A stretch of DNA of 44,093 nt from Thermodesulfovibrionia bacterium. GTDB lineage: Bacteria; Nitrospirota; Thermodesulfovibrionia; UBA6902. The notes beneath the pieces are model-generated. The model saw only the letters and a program-made list of their open reading frames with translations. It did not search any database and was not told where the DNA came from. The translations under genes were made by a program, and so were the position numbers. Of the stretch, positions 17,047 through 26,743 are shown piece by piece. Numbering within the stretch: position 1 is the first letter of the stretch; each line of letters begins with the position of its first letter. The DNA lies in assembly GCA_945788685.1 (NCBI GenBank), contig CALZMZ010000008.1, positions 1 to 44,093 of the forward strand. Direction: 5' to 3'.

Positions 17047-17778
17047 TCACGTTGCCGGCTGCAGTTTGGTCCTGAGTTTTGAAAGTGCCTGACTATGAAT
17101 CTGGCAGACACGTGATTCAGTAATCCTCAGTACCTTGCCTATCTCCTGCATCGTCAATTCCTCATAGTAGTAAAGTGACAGCACGAATTTTTCCTTTTTC
17201 GGCAAAGACTCTATCAGGTCTGAAAGATTTTTCTTTGTATCTTTTTCCTCCAGAATGCTCAGGGGGCTTTTGGCTTTAGGGTCCGGAATGCACTCTGTTA
17301 TGTTCAGCTCACTGTCTGCATACTTTTTATTCCTGAAGTCTTCAAGCCGGATATGGTTGGAAGATGTGGCATATTGCAGTATCCTGAAATAATCGGTAAG
17401 AGGCATGTTCATGGATTTAGCAACTTCAACATCATCCGGGACCCTGCCGTGTTTTTTCTCTATTTTTGCTTTTGCCTTGTTGATATCGTCGATCTTTTTT
17501 CGCATGGATCTGGGTATCCATGCAGTCGCTCTAAGTTCATCGATCATGGATCCCTTGATCCTCAGTTCCGCGTAAGTCTTGAGCTTGACTTTACCCGGCT
17601 CAAAGCGGCTGAGTGCATCCATCAGACCCATCAGACCGACACTGATCAGGTCATCAATAGTCACATGAAGTGGAAGCTTCCATGAGAGTCTGAACGCGGT
17701 ATACTTGATGTAAGGAAGAAATTCCTTGATTATTTCTTCCCTTTCCTCTTCCCTTATTTCTGTTTTGTATTTTAGCAT
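17047..17778 (-). CDS. fliA: flagellar sigma-28 factor FliA
   Basis: A 243-aa sigma-70 family factor. Region 2 is at about residues 14-80 (LPYIKYTAFRLSWKLPLHVTIDDLISVGLMGLMDALSRFEP). Region 4 is near the end: LSLYYYEELTMQEIGKVLRITESRVCQIHSQALSKL, with the helix-turn-helix that reads the -35 box. The N-terminal region 1 is missing, as in FliA. It transcribes late genes; matching promoters lie before flagellin and flgM. Its start overlaps the end of flhG by 7 bp. Confidence 0.97.
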   Translation of the reverse strand: MLKYKTEIREEEREEIIKEFLPYIKYTAFRLSWKLPLHVTIDDLISVGLMGLMDALSRFEPGKVKLKTYAELRIKGSMIDELRATAWIPRSMRKKIDDINKAKAKIEKKHGRVPDDVEVAKSMNMPLTDYFRILQYATSSNHIRLEDFRNKKYADSELNITECIPDPKAKSPLSILEEKDTKKNLSDLIESLPKKEKFVLSLYYYEELTMQEIGKVLRITESRVCQIHSQALSKLRTKLQPAT

Positions 17779-18593
17779 TTTGCTTTCAGTAGACCTCCGA
17801 GAAAAAATTGAAGTGTTCCTTTAACATTGTTATTTTCCATACAATTGATCCTGTCAGATATCTTCATTATGCTGCCGGAAGCTGCACATTCAGGATAAAC
17901 ATCCAGTACTGCTCTCTGCTGCCTCACTGCCTTTGGAACTGAACTGTCCAGAGGAATAAACCCCATATAATCCAGTGAAATGCTGAGAAACTGTTCAGCT
18001 GCGGTTGAAAGCCGCCTGAATACATCGGTCGCTTCCTTTTCATCTTTGACTGAATTTACAAGCACCTTAAAATCCTTTTCCTGATATTTGGTAAAGAGCA
18101 CTTTAATCAGGGCATATGCATCTGTCATTGCCGTAGGTTCAGCTGATGTAACCACAATAATTTCCTGGGCAGCCATACAGAAAAAAGCCACATTTGATGA
18201 AATGCCTGATGATGTGTCTATGAGCAGATAGTCAATGTCTCCGTCATATGACTCAAATTCCTCTATCAACCTCAGTCTCTGAAATTCGTCAAGTTCCGTC
18301 AGTTCCTGTATACCTGAACTTGCCGGAAGGACCTGTATCCCTTCAGGCCCTTCAACTATAAGGTCCTTCAGCTTCTTCTCACCATTGAACAGATGCTTAA
18401 TGTTGTACTTAGTTGCTAAATTAAGAATTACATCAATATTGCTCAGACCCAGGTCAGCATCAAATACCATCACATTATTGTTCATCCTTTTGAGACCAAT
18501 GGCAAGATTTGCCGTAATATTGGTCTTTCCGACTCCTCCCTTTCCGCTTGCCACTGCTATGGTTCTTATTGTCCTGCCTTCCGTGATTTCCAT
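17772..18593 (-). CDS. flhG: MinD-like ATPase FlhG (FleN)
   Basis: A 273-aa ParA/MinD-family ATPase with deviant Walker A GKGGVGKTN at about residues 17-25 and IDYLLIDTSSGIS as Walker B/switch. FlhG limits flagellar number and regulates FlhF; it also interacts with FliM/FliN or the master regulator in polar flagellates. The N-terminus starts only about 9 residues before the ATPase fold, so the DQAxxLR element that stimulates FlhF GTPase in other FlhG proteins is not present in this start. ATG and the flhF stop share a base (TAATG). Confidence 0.94.
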   Translation of the reverse strand: MEITEGRTIRTIAVASGKGGVGKTNITANLAIGLKRMNNNVMVFDADLGLSNIDVILNLATKYNIKHLFNGEKKLKDLIVEGPEGIQVLPASSGIQELTELDEFQRLRLIEEFESYDGDIDYLLIDTSSGISSNVAFFCMAAQEIIVVTSAEPTAMTDAYALIKVLFTKYQEKDFKVLVNSVKDEKEATDVFRRLSTAAEQFLSISLDYMGFIPLDSSVPKAVRQQRAVLDVYPECAASGSIMKISDRINCMENNNVKGTLQFFLGGLLKAKC

Positions 18594-19666
18594 TATGCAC
18601 TCCCTGTTCTCAGTATAAGATTTGTTAGTTTTCTGCTGTCTACAAACTCGATATTACCCGGCACCCTCTGTCCTGTAGTGATATATGCGACCGGTTTCTG
18701 ATAAAGACTGCATAGGTTATAAATTGACCCCAGCTTTACAGCCTCATCAGTCTTTGTAAAAGCCACATAATCTATAGGGAGTGAATTGTAATACTTATAG
18801 GTATCCATAAGAAATTCACAATCACTTGAGGTACTCAAAAGAAGCTGTGTTTCCAGAGGGAGATTCATATCATAAAATGCCCTGAGATTATCAATATACT
18901 TCGTGTCCCTCGGGTTCTGCCCTGTTGTATCAACAAGCAGCATGTCCTTGTCGGAAAACCTGCTTATGCTTTTTCGGAATCCATCCCTGTCAGATACGAT
19001 ATCAAGAGGGATACCGATCATTCTTGAATATATCCGTATCTGCTCCGCAGCTCCAATTTTATACGTGTCAATGCTTATCATTGCAACTTTTTTACCTTCC
19101 CTTATTGCCATTGAAGCAAGCTTTGCCAGGGTAGTTGTCTTACCTGAGCCAGTAGGACCGATTAACATTATGATCCTCCTGTTCCGGTCACTGCTGAAAC
19201 TGCTCTGAATCAGCTGAGGAGACCGGGATTGCCTGACGATATTCAGATCATCAGACATTATAGACTCTACATCTGATACATCACCTGCCCTTTTAACAAG
19301 ACTCAGCGCATACTCATCTTTAATTGATTTTTCCCTGAGAAAGTCAAAAAGGCTTTTGCGTTCTCCATGAAGTTTCAACTCAAATCCGCTTTCCTTCATG
19401 GCCTCAATGTAATCTCTCATACTCCTGAGTTCGTTCCGCAGATCCATAAACTCATCAGGTACAGAATTAGACGGTGCAACCTGAGTTTCCGGGGTAAATG
19501 CAGCGCCAGTTTCAATGTCATAATCCATGGCTGCCGTGACCTCCACATATGGCCTGTTTCCTTTTCTGTCTTCAGATGACAGTATTACTGCATCACTGCC
19601 AAGCTCCTTCTTCACCTGTGCAAGGGCATCGCTGAAGTTCTTTGCCCTTATCTTTTTAATTTTCAT
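18593..19666 (-). CDS. flhF: SRP-type GTPase FlhF
   Basis: A 357-aa protein: N-terminal basic domain MKIKKIRAKNFSDALAQVKKELGSDAVILSSED, a middle N domain, and a C-terminal G domain. G1 is GPTGSGKTTT (about residue 169), G3 DTTGQNPRD and G4 TKTDEA. FlhF places the flagellum at the cell pole by recruiting early basal-body parts. Its first codons overlap flhA by 11 bp. Confidence 0.96.
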   Translation of the reverse strand: MKIKKIRAKNFSDALAQVKKELGSDAVILSSEDRKGNRPYVEVTAAMDYDIETGAAFTPETQVAPSNSVPDEFMDLRNELRSMRDYIEAMKESGFELKLHGERKSLFDFLREKSIKDEYALSLVKRAGDVSDVESIMSDDLNIVRQSRSPQLIQSSFSSDRNRRIIMLIGPTGSGKTTTLAKLASMAIREGKKVAMISIDTYKIGAAEQIRIYSRMIGIPLDIVSDRDGFRKSISRFSDKDMLLVDTTGQNPRDTKYIDNLRAFYDMNLPLETQLLLSTSSDCEFLMDTYKYYNSLPIDYVAFTKTDEAVKLGSIYNLCSLYQKPVAYITTGQRVPGNIEFVDSRKLTNLILRTGSA

Positions 19667-21686
19667 ACTTCACCATTCCTCTGATATCTAGATTAGTAGT
19701 GGATAAAATTTCTGAACTGGACAGTACAACAAATGATGAGCTGATCCTTTCAACAATCTTCTTAAGGTATTTCCGTATATTTGCTGAACAGAGAATGATC
19801 GGCTGCGCCCCTTTCAGCTTGCCTGAGGTCAAAACGTTTTCTACACTCTTTGCGATCCCGTTTATTACATCCGGGGTCACTCCACCCTCGTCAACCTGGG
19901 ACAGGATTTTCTCATATGCCGGGTCCAGGGTAAATACCGGAAGCCTGCCTTCATCATCAACATACAGCTTTGTTATTGTCCTTGAAAGTCCCTGCCTTAC
20001 ATACTCTGTCAGAATTTCCGGGTCCTTCACATTGGGCGAATAGTCAAGCAATGTTTCAAATATACTCATAATGTCCTTGATTGGCACTTTTTCTTTCAAC
20101 AGGTTTTGAAGCACACGCTGAATTGATCCAAGAGTCATGTTGGCAGGCACAAGCTCCTCAATAATTTTGGGATATGTTCTCGATACGTTGTCCAGCATAT
20201 TCTGGGTTTCGGTCCTGGTAAGCAGTTCCCAGGCATGGGCCCTTACAAGTTCAGTGATATGCGTGCCGATTACGGTCGAAGTATCAACTACCATATATCC
20301 TGCAAGCTGGGCGTTCTCAACTGCATCCTCTTCAATCCAGTAAGCAGGAAGACCAAAGGCCGGTTCCTTTGTCGGAATGCCGTCTATCTTTTCTGCATTG
20401 CCTGAAGCAACAGCCAGCCAGCTGCCCATCATTATCTCACCCCTGGAAACTTCCACTCCTCTTATGAGAAAACTGTACTGGTGCGGTCTTAATTGAAGGT
20501 TATCTTTAATATGTATGGGTGCCACGACAAAACCCAGTTCCGTGGCAAGCTGTCTTCTCATAGCCCTGATTTTTCCGAGAAGTTCACCATTGGATTCATC
20601 AACAAGAGGAATAAGGCCGTATCCTATTTCCAGGCTGAGCGGATCAAGTTCAAGATAAGATTCTATTGCCGGTTCTTCTGGAATATCTTCTGCAGCTTCG
20701 ACAACTGAATCATCATCAGCCGGCATCTTTGTAAGCACATATGCCAGTAGTCCGGCCAGTCCTGATATAAGGAAAAATGGTATGTGAGGCAGTCCGGGAA
20801 CAAGACCAAGCGCCATGAGCACTCCTGATACGGTTACAAGTGTTTTCGGGTTTATCAGGACCTGCCGGGAAATGTCCTTACCGATATCACTGTCCGTACC
20901 TGCCCTGCTGACAACAATACCTGCTGCAGTTGATATTAAAAGTGCGGGAATCTGTGAAACCAGACCATCACCGATGGTCAATATCGTATAGGTTGTCGCA
21001 GCATCGCCAACCGGCATTCCCTTCTGCAATGTGCCGATCACAAGTCCTCCAAGTATGTTGATCGCTGTTATAATCAGACCGGCAATTGCATCACCCCGGA
21101 CAAACTTGCTGGCACCGTCCATTGAACCATAGAAATCAGCCTCTTCCGCTATCTCTGATCTGCGCCTGCGTGCTTCCTCGTCATCGATCAGGCCTGTGTT
21201 CAGGTCCGCATCAATGGCCATCTGTTTTCCGGGCATTGCATCGAGAGTAAATCTGGCGGCAACTTCGGCTATTCTTCCGGAACCTTTGGTAATAACAACA
21301 AAATTTACTATTACAAGTATAAGAAATATGATTATGCCGACCGCATAATTTCCCCCGACTACAAAATTGCCGAAAGACTTGATGACCTGTCCCGCTGATT
21401 CAACTCCTTCGCTTCCATTCAGGAGAATGAGTCTTGTTGTGGCCACATTCAAAGCCAGACGATACAGGGTCGCCATCAAAAGTATTGAAGGCATTACTGA
21501 AAAATCAAGGGGTTTTCTTATATATATTGATGTGATCAGAATTGTTAATGAGAGAGAAATGGATAATGAAAGTAATATATCAAGGAAGAACGGAGGCATA
21601 GGCAGCAGCATCACGCCAATGACCGACACCATCATGATGGCAACAGCAACATCTTCTCTCTGTTTTAACATTAGCAGGTATTTCAT
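19656..21686 (-). CDS. flhA: flagellar type III export protein FlhA
   Basis: A 676-aa protein with about eight membrane segments in the first 320 residues and a cytoplasmic C-terminal domain that docks chaperone-substrate complexes. The FHIPEP signature is at about residues 145-165 (RFTLDAMPGKQMAIDADLNTG). It forms the nonameric ring of the export gate. It overlaps flhB by 4 bp (ATGA) within the export-gene series. Confidence 0.98.
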   Translation of the reverse strand: MKYLLMLKQREDVAVAIMMVSVIGVMLLPMPPFFLDILLSLSISLSLTILITSIYIRKPLDFSVMPSILLMATLYRLALNVATTRLILLNGSEGVESAGQVIKSFGNFVVGGNYAVGIIIFLILVIVNFVVITKGSGRIAEVAARFTLDAMPGKQMAIDADLNTGLIDDEEARRRRSEIAEEADFYGSMDGASKFVRGDAIAGLIITAINILGGLVIGTLQKGMPVGDAATTYTILTIGDGLVSQIPALLISTAAGIVVSRAGTDSDIGKDISRQVLINPKTLVTVSGVLMALGLVPGLPHIPFFLISGLAGLLAYVLTKMPADDDSVVEAAEDIPEEPAIESYLELDPLSLEIGYGLIPLVDESNGELLGKIRAMRRQLATELGFVVAPIHIKDNLQLRPHQYSFLIRGVEVSRGEIMMGSWLAVASGNAEKIDGIPTKEPAFGLPAYWIEEDAVENAQLAGYMVVDTSTVIGTHITELVRAHAWELLTRTETQNMLDNVSRTYPKIIEELVPANMTLGSIQRVLQNLLKEKVPIKDIMSIFETLLDYSPNVKDPEILTEYVRQGLSRTITKLYVDDEGRLPVFTLDPAYEKILSQVDEGGVTPDVINGIAKSVENVLTSGKLKGAQPIILCSANIRKYLKKIVERISSSFVVLSSSEILSTTNLDIRGMVKYEN

Positions 21687-22723
21687 ATTTTACCTTTCAA
21701 TTTATAGATGTAAGCGAGGATCTTTGCCACGGCAATATACAGGCTCTCAGGAACATGGGTGTTTAATTCCAGTTTAAAAAGAGACCGTGCAAGCGGTTTG
21801 TCTTCAACTATCGGAACATCATGTTTCCTTGCAATTTCACGGATCTTTTCAGCTACCACACCGGCTCCTTTAGCAACGATTTTAGGAGCAAACATCTCTT
21901 TGTCCTCATACTTGATGGCTATGGCAAGATGTGTAGGGTTGGTAATGACCACGGTTGCGTCAGGGACTTCCTGCATCATCCTCTTTCGTGCCATTTCCCT
22001 CTGCAGGCTCTTGATCCTTGACCTGACAATGGGATCACCTTCGGATTCCTTGCTTTCATCCTTAACTTCCTGTTTGGTCATTCTCTGGGACCGTTCAAAC
22101 TGCCATTTTTCAAGTGCATAACTTACGAATGCAACAGCGAGGTACAGTAAGAAGGCGATGGTAAAAGCTTCCAGCATAAGTTTTCCGGAAACTCTAATGA
22201 GTTCATTTATTTCCATTGCAGTAAGCATCGGTAAGACATCAAGATTTTTCCTGAGAACGAAATATACCACCCATCCGCCAACGGCAAATTTCAACAGACT
22301 TTTAATAAATTCAGTAAGGCCCTTCATTGAAAATATTTTCTGTAGTCCCTTGACAGGATTCAGTGCGTCGAGATTCATCTTGAGAGGCTTGAGTACGAAT
22401 CCACCCTGCGCAACTGTTGTAACAGTTGCCATCACTACAGAAACCAGGAAAAAAGGAACTACTACCTGGACCCCTTTTATGATCGCGACCTTTGAGACTT
22501 GAAGAGGATCATTTCCATACTGCATGCTGAGAATTTCTCCTGTCATTTCGCTCAGATTATTAAAAAAGTTCGCTCCCCCCAGATAAAAAACCAGTAATAT
22601 CCCTCCCATGACAGACATGGAAGTAAGGTCTTTGCTCCGGGCGACCTGTCCTTTTTCCCGCGCCTTTTCTTTTTTTCGCGGGGTCGCCTGTTCTGTTTTA
22701 TCCTGAAATCCCTGTTCTTCCAT
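21683..22723 (-). CDS. flhB: flagellar export switch protein FlhB
   Basis: A 346-aa protein: basic N-terminus (EQATPRKKEKAREKGQVARS), four membrane segments to about residue 205, then a cytoplasmic domain with the autocleavage motif NPTH at residues 262-265. Cleavage and contact with FliK switch export from rod/hook to filament substrates. fliK is at 39499-41034. The gene starts 20 bp after fliR. Confidence 0.98.
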   Translation of the reverse strand: MEEQGFQDKTEQATPRKKEKAREKGQVARSKDLTSMSVMGGILLVFYLGGANFFNNLSEMTGEILSMQYGNDPLQVSKVAIIKGVQVVVPFFLVSVVMATVTTVAQGGFVLKPLKMNLDALNPVKGLQKIFSMKGLTEFIKSLLKFAVGGWVVYFVLRKNLDVLPMLTAMEINELIRVSGKLMLEAFTIAFLLYLAVAFVSYALEKWQFERSQRMTKQEVKDESKESEGDPIVRSRIKSLQREMARKRMMQEVPDATVVITNPTHLAIAIKYEDKEMFAPKIVAKGAGVVAEKIREIARKHDVPIVEDKPLARSLFKLELNTHVPESLYIAVAKILAYIYKLKGKI

Positions 22724-22742
22724 AAAATTTATTTATTCCTTT

Positions 22743-23519
22743 TCATCCTTTTGCCAGAGAAACAATTTTTATCATTTCACTGCGCATGTCACTAAACTTG
22801 ACTCCCATTAAATACTCAAAAACCGGGATACTTAAAATAATTAACAGAAAGCCAAGGAATATATTTAATGGCATGGTCACAAAGAAGATATTCATTTGAG
22901 GCGCAGCCTTATATAAAAACCCTGTCATCAGATGGGAAATTAACAACCCTACTGTTACCGGTGCACAGATTTTCAATGCCAGCACAAACAGGCCGCTCAT
23001 CATTGATAAAACAACAGGAACGAGTGCCAGTACATTAACGTCACCGCCCGGAAGCATCTCAAAGCTTTTGACAAACACATAAATAAGATCATGATGGGCA
23101 TCAAAGATCAGAAAAAACAGCATCGCCATTATACCGTATACTTCAGCTATACTGGTTGACTGACCCATTTCAGGATTAAAAACCTGTGCTATGGACATTC
23201 CCATGGTATAGCTTATAAACTGTCCTGCCATATTGACCGCCATGAATATGAACCGTACGGTAAGTCCGAGGGCAAGTCCTATCAGCAGTTCCTTTATGAC
23301 AAGAAATGCAATCCTGTTCTCCGCAATCTCAAACTGAACAACCGGAGTGAGGAGAATAGAGATCATTACTGCCAGTCCCAGCCTGAACTGTTTCGGCATT
23401 TGCTTGCCGCCTATTACCGGGAGTACACTGACCAGAATGCTGGATCGCAGAAGTATAAACATAAAGTTGGGAATATACTGCGAAAATCCTTTAATCTCAT
23501 GTATCAATGCCTGGTCCAA
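22743..23519 (-). CDS. fliR: flagellar export gate protein FliR
   Basis: A 258-aa integral membrane protein with about six hydrophobic segments. Characteristic parts are LRSSILVSVLPVIGGKQMPKQFRLGLA and MAGQFISYTMGMSIAQVFNPEMG. With FliP and FliQ it forms the helical gate. It is followed by flhB after 20 bp and preceded by fliQ with a 51-bp gap. Confidence 0.96.
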   Translation of the reverse strand: MDQALIHEIKGFSQYIPNFMFILLRSSILVSVLPVIGGKQMPKQFRLGLAVMISILLTPVVQFEIAENRIAFLVIKELLIGLALGLTVRFIFMAVNMAGQFISYTMGMSIAQVFNPEMGQSTSIAEVYGIMAMLFFLIFDAHHDLIYVFVKSFEMLPGGDVNVLALVPVVLSMMSGLFVLALKICAPVTVGLLISHLMTGFLYKAAPQMNIFFVTMPLNIFLGFLLIILSIPVFEYLMGVKFSDMRSEMIKIVSLAKG

Positions 23520-23570
23520 TTTATGCTCCCTGTACGTTACCTGTATATTTCATTTCACATATATAAATGG

Positions 23571-23840
23571 TCATCGTATATACGAAGGTATCTGGTTTAT
23601 CAGGTTCGTAGTAAAGGTCATAAGTTTTTCCGCCATCCACGGCATAAGCAGGAAGAGACATGTAAAAACAGCCAGCATCTTGGGTACAAACGTCAGGGTA
23701 AATTCCTGGATCTGTGTTATCGTCTGAAAAAAGCCGACCAGCAGACCAACAACCAGCCCTACGACAAGGGCAGGACCTGCAACATATATGACCACTCTAA
23801 ACACTTCTGTTGATATTAATTTCACAAATTCCGTTGTCAT
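23571..23840 (-). CDS. fliQ: flagellar export gate protein FliQ
   Basis: An 89-aa protein, the normal FliQ length, when started at MTTEFVKLISTEVFRV (23840). A longer frame to 23879 lies inside fliP and is unlikely. Two membrane hairpin segments are visible (VVIYVAGPALVVGLVVGLLVGF and a second around AVFTCLFLLMPW) around the TQIQEFTLTFVPK core. The ATG overlaps the fliP stop (ATGA). Confidence 0.96.
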   Translation of the reverse strand: MTTEFVKLISTEVFRVVIYVAGPALVVGLVVGLLVGFFQTITQIQEFTLTFVPKMLAVFTCLFLLMPWMAEKLMTFTTNLINQIPSYIR

Positions 23841-24580
23841 GCAAAGCTCCTCATCATTGACCCGACTATAAGGTTCCATCCGTCAACCAGCACAAATAAG
23901 AGAAGCTTGAACGGAAGAGATATCATGATAGGCGGAAGCATCATCATACCCATACTGAGTAATATGCTTGCCACAACCATATCAATAATTAAAAAAGGCA
24001 GAAACAGTAAAAACCCGATCTCAAATGCTGTCTTAAGTTCGCTTATTGCAAATGCCGGGATCAGAATACTCATCTTCACCTCTTCAGGAGACGCAGGTTT
24101 CTCCTGCTTTGTCAAACCGACAAACAGCGCTATGTCCTTCTGTCTTGTCTGTTTAAGCATGAATTTCCTGAGCGGCGGAACTGCCTCCTCAACCGCTTCT
24201 CCAAATCTTATATCTTCTTCAATATAGGGAGTAATCGCACTCTCAGTAATAACATTGATGGTCGGAGACATAATAAAAAATGTGAGAAAGATTGAAAGAC
24301 CTATAATGACCATGTTAGGCGGTACCTGCTGTCCACCGAATGCATGTCTCAGAAATGACAGAACTACAACAATGCGTGTAAATGAGGTGAACATTATTAA
24401 TACCGCGGGTAAAAAAGACAGGAAACTGATAAGTAAAAATACTTCTATGACAGGGCTGTTAATTTCACTGAAGTCGATCGCTTCAGCCGGAGAAGTGAGC
24501 AATAACAGACCTGCCAGCACTGATATACCTGTAAGAAATGGCTTCAAGCTGTTTGATCCCGTGTCATGTATATCAATCAA
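23837..24580 (-). CDS. fliP: flagellar export gate protein FliP
   Basis: A 247-aa protein with a cleavable signal-like N-terminus (LLLLTSPAEA) and four later membrane segments. The FliP signatures FTSFTRIVVVLSFLRHAFGGQQVPPNMVIIGLSIFLTFF (in part) and SELKTAFEIGFLLFLPFLIIDMVVASILLSMGMMMLPP are clear. Five copies form the core of the export gate. It lies 3 bp after fliO. Confidence 0.97.
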   Translation of the reverse strand: MIDIHDTGSNSLKPFLTGISVLAGLLLLTSPAEAIDFSEINSPVIEVFLLISFLSFLPAVLIMFTSFTRIVVVLSFLRHAFGGQQVPPNMVIIGLSIFLTFFIMSPTINVITESAITPYIEEDIRFGEAVEEAVPPLRKFMLKQTRQKDIALFVGLTKQEKPASPEEVKMSILIPAFAISELKTAFEIGFLLFLPFLIIDMVVASILLSMGMMMLPPIMISLPFKLLLFVLVDGWNLIVGSMMRSFA

Positions 24581-24583
24581 CTT

Positions 24584-24886
24584 CTATTTCTCCTGCCTTT
24601 TGAATTTTTCCAGTCTGCTCTGAAAACCATCGACCTGTTCCAGTTGAAGCTCATCATCCTTAAACGTCTTTAAAAGCCTCACCTCATTGGTTGTAACTCC
24701 CAGTATCAGAACTTCTTTTCCTATCTTTAATGCAGCAACACCTTTCTTGGGACCTATGTTCTGATAACTTACAACACTCATCAGGTCCAGTCTGTTCTGT
24801 TTTTTTCGTACAAGGTACGCTGTCCCGAAAATCAGCAGGAGTACAAACGTAAGCGCTCCGGCCATCTGTATATAGGTGCCTGTCAT
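24584..24886 (-). CDS. fliO: FliO, export-gate assembly factor
   Basis: A 100-aa protein with one N-terminal membrane helix (MAGALTFVLLLIFGTAYLV), a basic stretch RKKQN and a FliO domain (PKKGVAALKIGKEVLILGVTTNEVRLLKTF). FliO scaffolds FliP oligomerisation. It overlaps fliN by 4 bp in the conserved fliN-fliO-fliP order. Confidence 0.92.
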   Translation of the reverse strand: MTGTYIQMAGALTFVLLLIFGTAYLVRKKQNRLDLMSVVSYQNIGPKKGVAALKIGKEVLILGVTTNEVRLLKTFKDDELQLEQVDGFQSRLEKFKRQEK

Positions 24887-25209
24887 TTGAGCTGGGTCAA
24901 CCTTTCTGAAGGACTTATGATGTCCGTAAGCCGTACGCCGAATTTTTCATTGACGACAACTACCTCGCCTCTGGCAATGAGTCTGTTATTTGCCAGGATT
25001 TCCATTGGCTCGCCTGCAAGTTTGTCCAGTTCTACTACTGAACCCTGTCCAAGCTGTAACAGCTCCTTTATCAGCATTCTTGTGGTTCCAAGCTGGACAG
25101 TAATCTCTACAGGTATATCAAGAAGAAACTCAACATCTCTTGATATATTGTTATGTGTTTCTTCTTTCAAATCTTCGAAATCAGGCTGTTGGACTTCCTG
25201 CTCTGCCAT
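24883..25209 (-). CDS. fliN: flagellar motor switch protein FliN
   Basis: A 108-aa protein with a short acidic N-terminus and a C-terminal SpoA domain: EFLLDIPVEITVQLGTTRMLIKELLQLGQGSVVELDKLAGEPMEILANNRLIARGEVVV in the family pattern. FliN forms the lower C-ring with FliM and binds FliH at the export apparatus. It starts behind AAAGGAGGG and lies 71 bp after fliM. Confidence 0.97.
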   Translation of the reverse strand: MAEQEVQQPDFEDLKEETHNNISRDVEFLLDIPVEITVQLGTTRMLIKELLQLGQGSVVELDKLAGEPMEILANNRLIARGEVVVVNEKFGVRLTDIISPSERLTQLK

Positions 25210-25280
25210 TGTTACCCTCCTTTAATAGTGCTGCTTTTTATTTATATATCCTTACCGTTATGTTCAGGTAATGGATCTGT

Positions 25281-26255
25281 TCATTCAATTTCTCTTGTTA
25301 ATTTAATGGCCTGGTTTCCTCTGCTGTTTCCGGGATGTCCCAGGAATTTAGGGAGCTCTTCAACTCTCAGGACAAGCTCATCACTGGAAGATTTTCCAAG
25401 GTTTAATATATTGCCGACCTCAAAATTCATAATGTCTTCAAATGTAAGATCCAGTCTGCCTATCTCGGCAGTCAGATGAACATATGTTTCCTGAAGGGCC
25501 TTTTTCATAATTTCTGTCCATCTCTGGTCTGTCTCAAGTTTATCCCCGTGTATTCCTGAAGACAGTTTTTCTTTTACCGGCTCTATCATGGAATAAGGAA
25601 TGCAGAAGAAGAGCCTTCCTGCAAAATCTTCGATCTCAATCAGCACTTCAACATTTATGACAATTTCAGCAGGTGTCACAATGGTGACAAACTGGGGATT
25701 GATCTCAGAACCTACAAATTCAGGCTTGATCGGCGTGATACCGCTCCAGGAGATTTCAAGATCACTCAGCGCCATATTAACGACCCTGCGGATAACCCGC
25801 TGCTCAATAGATGTAAATGCTCTTCCTTCTGATTTGATATGCTGTGCACTGGTGCCGCCGAAGAAAAACTCAACGAATGAAAAAACAAGAGGCGCTTCCA
25901 TTACCATTAAGGAATATCCCTTGAGAGGTTCCATTTTAAATATATTAATGCTCGATGGCACAGGGATGGTTTTTATAAAATCACCAAACTTGATTATCTC
26001 AACATTCTGAATACTGATATCGACAAATTTCATTATAAGATTGGAGATCGACGTCCTGAAAAGTCTGGCAAAACTTTCATTTGCCATTTCAAGTCCGGGC
26101 ATCCTGCCGCGTATGATGCGTTCCTGACTGGTAAAGTCATACGATCTGACCCCGTCCATTAACTGTTCTTTGGCATCTTCCGTATCAATTTCGCCGGAAG
26201 CTACGCCCTTTAGAAGGGCATCGACTTCATCCTGTGATAGTATCTTGTCTGTCAT
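25281..26255 (-). CDS. fliM: flagellar motor switch protein FliM
   Basis: A 324-aa protein. The N-terminal LSQDEVDALL at residues about 6-15 is the CheY-P binding peptide. A CheC-like middle domain follows, with the conserved GG..RFF-type region replaced by IRGRMPGLEMANESFARLFR, and a SpoA C-terminal domain (LRVEELPKFLGHPGNSRGNQAIKL). It receives CheY-P from the chemotaxis operon encoded on the other strand in this window. It overlaps fliL by 4 bp. Confidence 0.97.
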   Translation of the reverse strand: MTDKILSQDEVDALLKGVASGEIDTEDAKEQLMDGVRSYDFTSQERIIRGRMPGLEMANESFARLFRTSISNLIMKFVDISIQNVEIIKFGDFIKTIPVPSSINIFKMEPLKGYSLMVMEAPLVFSFVEFFFGGTSAQHIKSEGRAFTSIEQRVIRRVVNMALSDLEISWSGITPIKPEFVGSEINPQFVTIVTPAEIVINVEVLIEIEDFAGRLFFCIPYSMIEPVKEKLSSGIHGDKLETDQRWTEIMKKALQETYVHLTAEIGRLDLTFEDIMNFEVGNILNLGKSSSDELVLRVEELPKFLGHPGNSRGNQAIKLTREIE

Positions 26256-26743
26256 TGCATTACGAATTCTGAAAAATAAAGGTTCTTGATAACATCCTTA
26301 TCCAGACCCATTATCTGATTTGCCCTGAACAGAAGTTCATCTTTTAACTGGAATTTTCCCTCAGGGCTGGATATCGAATTCAGGGATTTACTGCTGACCA
26401 GCGTTATAATAGTGTCTCTCAGCTGAGGCGACTTCTGGCTTATCGCTTCCTGTAAGCTTTCATCTGAAATCTCAAACTGGATAGTCACTTTCAGATATCT
26501 GCCTCTGTCTGCAAGATTCAAAACGAACGGGTCAAGCGATATGACGCTGGTATTAACAGCCACTTCCTCTTTTTTGGTTTCTTCCTCCCCTCCTTTGCTT
26601 GCCAGCAGCTTAAATCCCAGAAGGCCTCCTGCTCCAAGAACAAGGCATGCTGCAGCAATAATAATAATGAGCGTTTTATTGCCCTTTTTCTTTGGTGCTC
26701 CTTCAGAGCCTTCAACTTCCATATCATCTTTTTCATCTGCCAT
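26252..26743 (-). CDS. fliL: flagellar basal body-associated protein FliL
   Basis: With the start at 26743 (MADEKDDMEVEGSEGAPKKK), behind CAGGAGGAG, the protein has 163 aa. A longer frame to 26824 lacks such a site. One membrane helix (TLIIIIAAACLVLGAGGLLGF) is followed by a periplasmic FliL domain (VISLDPFVLNLADRGRYLKVTIQFE). FliL surrounds the stator and supports torque. It is the first gene of the long fliL-to-fliA series. Confidence 0.94.
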   Translation of the reverse strand: MADEKDDMEVEGSEGAPKKKGNKTLIIIIAAACLVLGAGGLLGFKLLASKGGEEETKKEEVAVNTSVISLDPFVLNLADRGRYLKVTIQFEISDESLQEAISQKSPQLRDTIITLVSSKSLNSISSPEGKFQLKDELLFRANQIMGLDKDVIKNLYFSEFVMQ

